From positions 1 through 34,234 of the forward strand of contig CAMDQN010000071.1 in the NCBI GenBank assembly GCA_945905925.1: DNA of 34,234 nt. The letters are read 5' to 3'. A program made the position numbers and the translations under genes. Under the pieces are notes generated by a model that was not told the DNA's origin, did not search any database, and saw only the letters and a program-made list of their open reading frames with translations. Positions 17,967 to 25,321 of the stretch are shown here, in pieces (the first letter of the stretch is position 1; each line of letters opens with the position of its first letter). This DNA comes from Singulisphaera sp. GP187 (GTDB taxonomy: Bacteria > Planctomycetota > Planctomycetia > Gemmatales > Gemmataceae).

Positions 17967-19121
17967 TTAGCCCTTCGCCTTGATCGCTACTTTTACGAGG
18001 TCGTCGATGGCCTTGTCCAGTTCCTCGTCCTTGGGCGAACCGACCCACTTGTGTTTGATAACGCCAGTGTGGTCGATCACGTACAGCGTCGGGAACGCGC
18101 GCACGCGGTACTTCTTCATCACCGGGTTCTCCTGGCCGTCCTGCCACCAGTGCGTCCACGGCATCTTCTCGTTTTCAAGAAACTTCTGAAGCGTCTCCTT
18201 CTTGTTGTCCACACTCACGCTGATCAACTCGAATGGCTTGTCCTTCATGCTCTCTACCAGTTTGCGCTCGTGCGGAATCATTCGCACGCATGGCCCGCAC
18301 CACGTCGCCCAGATGTCGAGCAGCACAACCTTACCCTTGGAACCGGAGAGATTCACCTTCTTGCCGTCGAGCAGGAGCGATTCGACTTCCGGGGCCGACT
18401 TGCCGATCGCCAGCGAGGTAATCGCCTTCAAGTTCTCGATCTGCTTGGCGGCGAGTTCGGCGATGGTGGGGCTTTTCGGATCGGCGCCGACCTTCGCGGT
18501 CGGGGCTTCCTTCGCGGCCTTCTCCAAGAGGTCGATCGCGCCCTTTGCAAGCAACTCGGCCTTCGCGTCGTCCTCTTCTTCCTCGACATCCCGGACGGTC
18601 TTCACCGCGAGGAGGTAACCCGCGACGGCTTTCGTGTCCTTGTCCGGGTTGTTCTCGGCAACTGCCTTTAGAAGCCGGTCGCTCGCCTCACCAAGACTCG
18701 CGGCTGGGAGGAGCAGATTCTTCACCTTCGGGTTGGCCGCGTGGTGTTCCGCGATCAGTTTCAGCGCCTTCGTGACGTCGTCACTGGTCGCGCGCGCCTT
18801 GCCGCACGTTTCCACGATGAACGCGGTCGCGTCGAGCGCAACGTCGTCCTTCGGGTCCGTTTCGATAATGTCGAGAACCTTGCTCGCGGTGAGGAGCACG
18901 AGTTCCTTGATCTCGGCTTGAATGGCGCGTTGGTCGGCGGGCGATTCGGCCCTCGCGAGCGATGCCTTCAGTTCCTTGTGCTCCTCGTCGAACTTTTTCT
19001 TGCGCGCGGCGAGCTTCTCCGCCCGCTCGCTCTTCGGCGCGTCGGCCGGTTTCTTGTCTTCGGCGTAGACGAACCACAAACCCAACGACAGGGATAGCGC
19101 GGCGGCACAGAGCAGGCGCAT
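17967..19121 (-). CDS. TlpA-like thioredoxin-domain protein
   Basis: This is a 384-residue exported protein. Residues 1-21 are a Sec signal (MRLLCAAALSLSLGLWFVYA). A long Lys/Glu/Ala-rich helical region follows (about 22-240), with helical repeats that may resemble HEAT or TPR but match none that I can name. The C-terminal third (about 255-380) is a thioredoxin domain with DIWATWCGPCVRMIPHE; WCGPC is the redox pair and RAFPTLYVI holds the cis-proline. It is probably a periplasmic disulfide reductase of the TlpA/ResA type. GAGG precedes the ATG. It sits between the dihydropteroate-synthase-like gene and PabB, with no obvious link to H4MPT. Confidence 0.83.
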   Translation of the reverse strand: MRLLCAAALSLSLGLWFVYAEDKKPADAPKSERAEKLAARKKKFDEEHKELKASLARAESPADQRAIQAEIKELVLLTASKVLDIIETDPKDDVALDATAFIVETCGKARATSDDVTKALKLIAEHHAANPKVKNLLLPAASLGEASDRLLKAVAENNPDKDTKAVAGYLLAVKTVRDVEEEEDDAKAELLAKGAIDLLEKAAKEAPTAKVGADPKSPTIAELAAKQIENLKAITSLAIGKSAPEVESLLLDGKKVNLSGSKGKVVLLDIWATWCGPCVRMIPHERKLVESMKDKPFELISVSVDNKKETLQKFLENEKMPWTHWWQDGQENPVMKKYRVRAFPTLYVIDHTGVIKHKWVGSPKDEELDKAIDDLVKVAIKAKG

Positions 19122-19204
19122 CGGGGCGTCCTCGGGTGAAAGGAGAGTTTCAACACGGCCCGCGTGAGCCGTTCCGGTATTCGTCCAGTTTACGCTGTGG
19201 GAGT

Positions 19205-19339
19205 GAAACAGGAAGAGTATTCACCGCAGGAGGGACGCGGAGAAGACAACAGAGCGTTGATCTGTCCTCACTCTTTCTCTGTCTTGCGTCTTCTCTCTGC
19301 ATCCTCCGCATTCTCCGCGGTGAATACTTTTCCTGTTTC
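19205..19339. repeat. Inverted repeat overlapping the end of the DHPS-like gene
   Basis: Arms 19205-19227 (GAAACAGGAAGAGTATTCAC...) and 19317-19339 pair over 23 bases with one G-T wobble. The interior has further complementary tracts (AGGAGGGACGCGGAGAAG against CTTCTCTCTGCATCCTCC). The right arm and part of the interior are translated as the last 23 or so residues of the upstream gene. Confidence 0.75.
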
Positions 19340-20716
19340 GCCGCGGTGGCTCGTTTCCGGCACGGTCAGGAAGCCCCAGCGCAGCGCCTGATCCTGCGTG
19401 TACGCCTTGCTGAGCGTCAGCGCCGTCACCGCCTTCGCGAACTCGTAGCCGAGGTAGAACGAGTGCGCCGCGTCGAGCTTCGGGTCGGTCGCCGCGAGCT
19501 GCGCGAACAGCGCGAACGGGTCCGTGCCGCGAAGATAGATGCTGCCGTTGAGGACGTGTAGTTCGCCGCGCTCCGCGAAGACCCGGTAGTTGCGATCCGT
19601 CACGCGACGCGCGAGATCCTGCAACGCCTCTTCACCGAGTTCATGCACCTTCGGATCACGGAGCATCACCAAGCCCGGTTCGAGGCGCTTCGGCAGCACC
19701 TTCTCGCGAATTGCGTGGAACACCAACCGGCGCGCGAGGTCGAACTCCTTCACCGACGAGCGAGCCCAGTCGATCACTTCCGTCGTCAGCACGCTGCGCA
19801 CGCCGAGTTCCTGACAGAAGCCCGCGAGCAGCACGTTTACGCCCGCGGAGTCCGCGTCGGTTAGTTCGGTGAGATTGCCGACACCCATCATCAGTTCCAC
19901 GTCCGCGAACCGGTGGCGTGTCTCGATGTACCTCCCCAACGAAGCCGCGAACCCGAAGCCGATCGGTTCGAGGATCGGGTCGAGCCGGTGCGCAATGCCG
20001 ATGCCACGAAGAATATCGGCCGTGCGCGCGAGGCTATCGAGGTCGTTCGGTGTATCGGGGATCGCGACAACTTCGACGTGTGGGTGCAGTGCGTGCCACT
20101 GACGAGCGTGTTCGACGTTGGTGCCGTTGACGCTCAGCACGAGTTCCGCACCGGCCCCAAGCGCGGCGTCCACCTCTTCGGGATTGAAGCTGTCGATCGA
20201 AACGCGGAACCCGTCGGCGCGGAGCGCGCGAACGGTGTCGCCCACACCGCTCCACGCGGGTCCGGGGTCGCAGCCCAGATCAATTACATCCGCGCCGCTG
20301 TCGCGGTAGCGGCGAGCTTCAGTGAGGATCACGTCAAGCGACTTCTTCGCGGCGTGGTTCACCTCCGCGAGAATCTCGATGTCGAACTTCCCGTAATCGC
20401 GCGGTGGCGTGGCTGCTTGCTTGAAGAACTCCGGCAGGTCACGCAGGTCGATAGGGCCTCTTTCTGCAGGCGCGCCCACCGCGCGTGACACGTCTTCCAC
20501 TTCGCCGCGACAGAACCCAGGCAGAACCACGCGCTCGATGTCAGGCGGGAGTTGTGGCAGGTGGCGTGCGACCCAGTCGGTCGTCATCAGCGCGGCGACG
20601 GTGATCGGCAGAACGGCGACGTGCGGATCGAAACCGGCCTTTGGGGCAAGTTCGTCCACCACGCGCCGCAACGACGGTTCCGCGAGCTTCCCGGTGATGA
20701 ACAGAATGCGATTCAT
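19268..20716 (-). CDS. Dihydropteroate-synthase-like protein, DUF6513 type
   Basis: This is a 482-residue protein with an N-terminal domain MNRILFITGKLAEPSLRRVV (DUF6513) and a dihydropteroate-synthase-like barrel (about 110-330). The barrel shows FDIEILAEVNHAAKK, ADVIDLGCDPG, VSIDSFNPEEVDAA and LSVNGTNVEHA. This family replaces folate-type DHPS in H4MPT-making archaea and methylotrophs, so it probably joins the pterin to the RFAP-derived arylamine, though the step is inferred. Its ATG overlaps the GT2 stop as ATGA. The C-terminus after LTVPETSHRG reads ETGKVFTAENAEDAERRRKT and continues to the stop, and this tail is encoded by the inverted repeat at 19205-19339. The native end was probably near TVPETSHRG. 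Confidence 0.8.
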   Translation of the reverse strand: MNRILFITGKLAEPSLRRVVDELAPKAGFDPHVAVLPITVAALMTTDWVARHLPQLPPDIERVVLPGFCRGEVEDVSRAVGAPAERGPIDLRDLPEFFKQAATPPRDYGKFDIEILAEVNHAAKKSLDVILTEARRYRDSGADVIDLGCDPGPAWSGVGDTVRALRADGFRVSIDSFNPEEVDAALGAGAELVLSVNGTNVEHARQWHALHPHVEVVAIPDTPNDLDSLARTADILRGIGIAHRLDPILEPIGFGFAASLGRYIETRHRFADVELMMGVGNLTELTDADSAGVNVLLAGFCQELGVRSVLTTEVIDWARSSVKEFDLARRLVFHAIREKVLPKRLEPGLVMLRDPKVHELGEEALQDLARRVTDRNYRVFAERGELHVLNGSIYLRGTDPFALFAQLAATDPKLDAAHSFYLGYEFAKAVTALTLSKAYTQDQALRWGFLTVPETSHRGETGKVFTAENAEDAERRRKTEKE

Positions 20717-21567
20717 GACGCGGGAGTTGGAGAACCAGCGGGCGGCGCCCCGGCTTCTTGCGGGTTCACTTTCGGCGCGGAATCGAACGCGAACTTGGGG
20801 TCACGGAACACGGTTCGGCAGTCCGCAGTCACCGGGCTTATCGGCTCCGTTTTCGGCGTGAGCGGGATCTCGTCCATGATGCTCGTGAGGAATGTCGCCT
20901 TCGCCACCAGTTCCGCGTGGACGAAATCACCGTCGGACTGAATCGGGAACCGTTTCAGGAACGCGGTGCGATACAACTTGAACGCGCTGTTCACGTCGGC
21001 GAGCGGAACGCCGAACACCCAACCGGCGCGAGCCCGATACCACCATTCGGACCAGCCGTACCACGGCGACGACTCCACCATCGGCAAACCAGCGAAGACG
21101 CGCCAGAATAACTTCCACGCACCGCCCAGCCACTTCAGAAACGCCGGGCGCAACTGGCCCGCGCGCGCGCCGCTAATGAGGTCCGGTTGCTTCCCGAACA
21201 CTTCGTCTCGCAGTTCAATGCGCTCCAACATCGGGCGGATGTCAGTCGGTGTGTATTGGTTGTCGATGCCCGCGTACAGGAACAGCGGTTGCGTCGTTTC
21301 CGCCAGCGCCGTGCGGAGGCACGCGCCGAACCCGCGCTGAGTGTCGTGCGTTAACACTCGCAAGTGCGGCACACGCGGACCGAGTTTCTCCAGAGCCGCG
21401 GGTGTGCCGTCGGTGCTGCCGTCGTTCACAACGATGAGCTGAAAGGGGCGGTTCAGGTTATTCAGCAGAACGCCCCACGCGGGCAGCATCTTTTCGACCT
21501 GCGCGACCGCGTTGTGGGCCGGGATGACGACGGTCACGCCGTCGCGCGGGGCAATTGGTTTGGCCAT
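20713..21567 (-). CDS. Family 2 glycosyltransferase
   Basis: This is a 284-residue GT-A fold glycosyltransferase resembling dolichol-phosphate mannose synthase. Motifs are VTVVIPAHNAVAQVEKMLPA (nucleotide-sugar binding), VVNDGSTDGTPAALE and GFGACLRTALAE. The usual DxD-like stretch is replaced by YAGIDNQYTPTDI, which keeps Asp and Gln but is atypical. The middle holds FWRVFAGLPMVESSPWYGW, and no C-terminal membrane anchor is seen. ATG 21567 was chosen because family members begin just before the VTVVIPAHN strand; a TTG at 21624 would overlap the GT39 end. The stop overlaps the DHPS-like start. With GT39 and the ABC exporter it probably makes or modifies a lipid-linked sugar. Confidence 0.78.
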   Translation of the reverse strand: MAKPIAPRDGVTVVIPAHNAVAQVEKMLPAWGVLLNNLNRPFQLIVVNDGSTDGTPAALEKLGPRVPHLRVLTHDTQRGFGACLRTALAETTQPLFLYAGIDNQYTPTDIRPMLERIELRDEVFGKQPDLISGARAGQLRPAFLKWLGGAWKLFWRVFAGLPMVESSPWYGWSEWWYRARAGWVFGVPLADVNSAFKLYRTAFLKRFPIQSDGDFVHAELVAKATFLTSIMDEIPLTPKTEPISPVTADCRTVFRDPKFAFDSAPKVNPQEAGAPPAGSPTPAS

Positions 21568-21613
21568 TGGGAGAAGATGGTTCCGAGAGGGGCCGGCGGT
21601 GCTGGCCACGGCG

Positions 21614-23149
21614 TCACTCCACAATGCGGAGGCACACCAGCGGCCGATGAGGACGAACAGAAGTGAAGTCCGCGAGCACCGCGACCGGTACGAATTTCCG
21701 CCCGGTTATCAGTTCCGCGTCGACCACGCACTCCGGCGGCATCACGACCACGTGCGGGCCGTTTGCCGCGAGCGCGTCCTTCAGTTCGCCCCACTCCACC
21801 AGAGTATGCAGCGGCGAACCGAGATGGTAGGCGAGCAAGTGCGACTCGGTGCGGAACAGTAAAATGGTTCGCGGTTTCGGTGCGTGTTCGCGGATCGCCG
21901 CGGCGAACGACTGCTTCTCCTGGCGGGCCGTTTCCGCCGGCTCGACCACAAACCACATCACCGGCCACACCGCGAGCGCGCACGCGACCAACACGCCAAA
22001 CGCCCACTTCGCGCGCGTCGCGGATCGCGGGTTGGCGCGCGCAGTGAGCCACCGTTCGGCGGCGCATCCGAGCGCGATCGCGGCACCGGGGAACGCCGGG
22101 AGCAAATAATCCGCACGTTTGAACCGCGCCGCCGACAGCACCGCGACCATCACCACAAGCCACACCACACCGAAACGAAACAGCCGCGATTCCTTCCATA
22201 CTCCAGAGCGCAACCCAGACACCGCGAGCGGCACGAGGAGCAGCGTCCACGGCATGAACGCGAGCGCGAACCGCGGGCCGTAGTACCACCGTGGGTGCGA
22301 CGCGAGCGACTCCGACGTGCCCGCAAACCGTTCGACGTTGTGGTGCCAGAAGAACACGCGCACGAACTCGCCGTCGGTCGCGTGCTGTGCCCACACGAAC
22401 CACGGCAGCGCGACGAGCGCGACGACGAATACACCGAGAACCGTGGAGAGTAACGGAAGTCGCGGGCGATCGGATTTCGGTGACGCGAATCGTTCGACGA
22501 AAAGGAACGCGACCGCGGTGCTTCCGATTAGAGCCAACCCAACCGGACCTTTGAGCAACACCGCGAACCCCGCCGCGACCGCAGAGAGGACGAACCATTT
22601 TTCCCCCTCTCCCCTTGTGGGAGAGGGACAAGAACGGCGGCACCCGCGATAGAACGCGAGCAGCGCCACCGCGACCGCACACGTCAACGGCACGTCGATG
22701 CGAGCCGTGCGCCCGATCGCGACAAAATGGTTCGCGGTTGCGAGTGCAATCGCAGCGACGAGCGCACCGGTCGCGTAGCCTTCGCGCCTCAGGAAGCCGT
22801 AGACGAGCAGCACCGCGACGAGACCGCTCGCGGCGGCGGGGAATCGCGCCACCCACGGCGACACGTGCCCGCCGTTGAGCCACCCCATCGCCGCGACGAG
22901 CCAGTAGAAACCGGGCGGCTTCTGCAAATCGCGCTGGCCGTCGAAGAGGGTCGGTAAGCCCCATTCGCCGGTGTCGAGCATTCGTTGCGCGTTCTGCGCG
23001 GCGCGGGCCTCGTGACTGCTCACCAGATCGCGTGCGCCGAGTTGAAAGAAGAACAGCGCGAAGAGAAATGCGAGAACGAGCAGAGTTGGCCCGTTAGCCG
23101 CAAGCCGAAGGCGAGCGTGACCCGGGCGCGCACGACGCAGGGACAACAC
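21614..23149 (-). CDS. Family 39 glycosyltransferase (ArnT/PMT type)
   Basis: This is a 511-residue integral membrane protein with about 10-12 helices, of the PMT_2/ArnT type that transfers sugars from polyprenyl phosphate. SSHEARAAQNAQRMLDTGEW carries the family's acidic catalytic region after helix 1, followed by LQKPPGFYWL and GRTARIDVPLT. The start is GTG directly after the TAA of the ABC exporter gene, with GGAAGG upstream. Two insertions are odd: residues about 12-19 (ARLRLAAN) come from a repeat of the GTTAGCCGC family, and about 173-182 (CPSPTRGEGE) from the CCCTCTCCCC family. The second falls in a loop between membrane helices, so the protein may still work. The product is inferred to be a cell-surface glycolipid. 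Confidence 0.85.
   Translation of the reverse strand: MLSLRRARPGHARLRLAANGPTLLVLAFLFALFFFQLGARDLVSSHEARAAQNAQRMLDTGEWGLPTLFDGQRDLQKPPGFYWLVAAMGWLNGGHVSPWVARFPAAASGLVAVLLVYGFLRREGYATGALVAAIALATANHFVAIGRTARIDVPLTCAVAVALLAFYRGCRRSCPSPTRGEGEKWFVLSAVAAGFAVLLKGPVGLALIGSTAVAFLFVERFASPKSDRPRLPLLSTVLGVFVVALVALPWFVWAQHATDGEFVRVFFWHHNVERFAGTSESLASHPRWYYGPRFALAFMPWTLLLVPLAVSGLRSGVWKESRLFRFGVVWLVVMVAVLSAARFKRADYLLPAFPGAAIALGCAAERWLTARANPRSATRAKWAFGVLVACALAVWPVMWFVVEPAETARQEKQSFAAAIREHAPKPRTILLFRTESHLLAYHLGSPLHTLVEWGELKDALAANGPHVVVMPPECVVDAELITGRKFVPVAVLADFTSVRPHRPLVCLRIVE
22605..22632. repeat. Partial CCCTCTCCCC element inside the GT39 gene
   Basis: CCCTCTCCC (22605-22613) and GGGAGAGGG (22619-22627) form a nine-base stem with a five-base loop, followed by ACAAGA. 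The last part matches the end of the element at 15735-15863 (GAGAGGGACAAGA). Here it is translated in frame as SCPSPTRGEGE, on the minus strand. Confidence 0.7.
23093..23117. repeat. GTTAGCCGC element at the start of the GT39 gene
   Basis: The 25-base stretch starting GTTAGCCGCAAGCCG differs at one base from that at 31786-31810, and at one base from the reverse complement of 31833-31857. It is translated in GT39 as ARLRLAAN near the N-terminus, before the first membrane helix. Confidence 0.7.
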
Positions 23150-25180
23150 TTAGGCTGCCTTCCACAGTTGCACCGACTCGAACAGCCGGCGGTACGGTTC
23201 GCACCGCGCGAGCAACTCGGGGTGCGTGCCGATGTCGAGCACCTGCCCGGCTTCCATCATCACAACGCGGTCCGCGATCTCCGGCACCGTGTGGAGCTTG
23301 TGCGTGATCAGGAACGTGGTGCGGCCCTTCACGAACTCCTTGATCGCGGCATGAATGTCGGCCTCGCTCTGCTGATCGATCGCGCTCGTGAACTCGTCGA
23401 GAACCAGAATCTGCGGGTTGCGGAGGATGGCCCGCGCCAGCGCGATCTTCTGACGCTCGCCGCCCGAGAAGTTGTTCCCGGCCGTGCCCATCAAGGCGTC
23501 GTACCCGCCCTCTTTCTTCTCGATGCAGTCGTGCGCGCGGGCCTTCGTCGCGGCCTCAATCACCTCTTCGCGTGTCGCGCCGCGCTTCCCGTAGGCGATG
23601 TTCGCGAACACCGTGTCGTCGAACAACTGCGTGTCCTGTGTGACCACGCCGATTAGCTTGCGGAGCGACCGCAGATGTGCAGTGCGCAGATTCACGCCAT
23701 CGATGAGAACCGCGCCGGAATCGGGGTCGAAGAACCGCGGCAGCAGCGCGAGGAGCGTGGTCTTGCCGCACCCGTTGCCGCCGACCACGGCGACCGTTTC
23801 GCCGGCCTTCACGGTCAGGCTCACGTTGTCGAGCGTCGGTTGTTCGGCGGTCGGGTTGTACGCGAAGCACACGTGCCGGAACTCGATCTGTTTCTTTACT
23901 TCCTTGAGTCGCCGTCCGTCCGCGTTCCCGCGAATCGTCGGCTCGCGGTCGTACATCTCGAAGATGCGCGCCGAAGCCGCTTCCGCACCCTGAAGTTTCG
24001 TGTACACACTCGACAACTTCCGCACCGGGTCCGCGATGGCCGCGAGGAACACGTAGAACTGTAACAGCGTCTCGAAGCTCAACGGCTGTGAACACATGCG
24101 GAAAATGCCGATGTGTGTATTGCCGCTCAACACCAGGTACACCCCGGCCGCCAGCGCGAAGCCAACCGACAACACCACCAGCACCTCGATCGCGGGGTTG
24201 GTGAACGCGTCGATGTTCACGAGCCTGAGCGCCTTGCGGTAGAACTCGTAGTTCGCGGCCCGGAACCGGCGCCGCTCGTGCGACTCCCGCGTGAACCCCT
24301 TCACCGCACGGATGCCGCTGAACGTCTCGTTCAGAATCTTGTACATCGCCGACATCCGCTGCAGCGCCTTCTTCGCGGCCTTGCGCATGGCCTTGCTCAC
24401 GCGCGCCAACACGTACAGTGCGAGTGGGACGACGACGACGAACGCGAGCGTGAGTTGCCAGCAGATGAAGCACGCGGCCACGAAGCACGCGACCGCCTTG
24501 AGCGGTTCCGCGATCACGCGCCCGTACAGCACCTTCAAGCCGGCCCCGACCTGTTCGGTGTCGTTGGTGAACCGCGCCATGAGGTCGTTGGTGCCGGCCG
24601 CCTGGAGTTGCCGAACGTCTTGCCGCACGACGCGACGGAAGAACGAGTTGCGCAGGTCGAACAGCGTACGGTGCGTAACCCGACCAACGAGCGACTCGTG
24701 GAGGAACTCGAACACGCCCTTGATCATCACGCAGGTTAGCACCGCGCCGATGATCCACATGAACGTCTGAAACAGGTCCGTCGGCAAGTGTTGGAACACC
24801 TTCGCGCCGAGCCACCGGTAGCGGGACGCCCAACTCGCGTGGTAGTCCTGCGAGTCGGTTTCGCGTGCCAGGTCGGCCGAGTAATAACGAGTCGTCTTCT
24901 CGCGCTCTGGCGTGTCGGGTTTGGTCTTCTGGTCCACCAGCGCGAGGTTCAGTTTCGTGACTTCAGTCGCGTGCAGGTCGCGCTGTTTCTCGTGCTCCGC
25001 GATCTCCGTCTCGACCCATTGCTGTAGGTTCTGCTGGGTCTTGAGGAGTTTCAGTACGGGGAAGAGCGCGCCGAGGTTCACGCTCCACAGGACCGCGACG
25101 ACCATCGCGCAGAGGATCGATGTCGCCAGCCGGCGCCGGTACGGCCACGAGAACCACACGCTCCGCCGGAAGTTGCGCAT
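23150..25180 (-). CDS. ABC exporter, fused membrane and ATPase domains (MsbA-like)
   Basis: This is a 676-residue half-transporter. An N-terminal transmembrane domain with six helices (about 15-420) carries an unusually long charged coiled-coil-like segment after helix 1 (about 45-105, rich in Glu, Lys and Gln). The ATPase domain has Walker A GGNGCGKTT (467-475), Q-loop VVTQDTQLFDD, signature FSGGERQKIALARA (from 571), Walker B ILVLDEFTSAID and switch His in LITHKLHT. All catalytic residues are present. It probably flips a lipid or glycolipid, supported by the GT39 and GT2 genes following with no gap or little gap. A promoter lies upstream at 25231-25259. Confidence 0.88.
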   Translation of the reverse strand: MRNFRRSVWFSWPYRRRLATSILCAMVVAVLWSVNLGALFPVLKLLKTQQNLQQWVETEIAEHEKQRDLHATEVTKLNLALVDQKTKPDTPEREKTTRYYSADLARETDSQDYHASWASRYRWLGAKVFQHLPTDLFQTFMWIIGAVLTCVMIKGVFEFLHESLVGRVTHRTLFDLRNSFFRRVVRQDVRQLQAAGTNDLMARFTNDTEQVGAGLKVLYGRVIAEPLKAVACFVAACFICWQLTLAFVVVVPLALYVLARVSKAMRKAAKKALQRMSAMYKILNETFSGIRAVKGFTRESHERRRFRAANYEFYRKALRLVNIDAFTNPAIEVLVVLSVGFALAAGVYLVLSGNTHIGIFRMCSQPLSFETLLQFYVFLAAIADPVRKLSSVYTKLQGAEAASARIFEMYDREPTIRGNADGRRLKEVKKQIEFRHVCFAYNPTAEQPTLDNVSLTVKAGETVAVVGGNGCGKTTLLALLPRFFDPDSGAVLIDGVNLRTAHLRSLRKLIGVVTQDTQLFDDTVFANIAYGKRGATREEVIEAATKARAHDCIEKKEGGYDALMGTAGNNFSGGERQKIALARAILRNPQILVLDEFTSAIDQQSEADIHAAIKEFVKGRTTFLITHKLHTVPEIADRVVMMEAGQVLDIGTHPELLARCEPYRRLFESVQLWKAA

Positions 25181-25230
25181 CGCCCTCGTCTCTCCCGCAA
25201 ATCGCTGAAATACGCGCCACCGAGCGCGGT

Positions 25231-25259
25231 GTTATAACCTTCCCTCTCGAGCGGAACAA
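25231..25259 (-). promoter_or_regulatory. Promoter for the ABC exporter gene run
   Basis: Read on the minus strand, TTGTTC (25254-25259), 17 bases, then TATAAC (25231-25236). The -10 matches 5/6 and the -35 3/6. Transcription would start near 25224, about 45 bases before ATG 25180. It may drive the exporter, GT39, GT2 and the DHPS-like gene, which are contiguous or overlapping. Confidence 0.45.
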
Positions 25260-25321
25260 GCCGGCTTGCCCCAACACCCGCACCCCCCGAAGATGGCCCC
25301 ATCGCGCTCACGGGGACGCAT

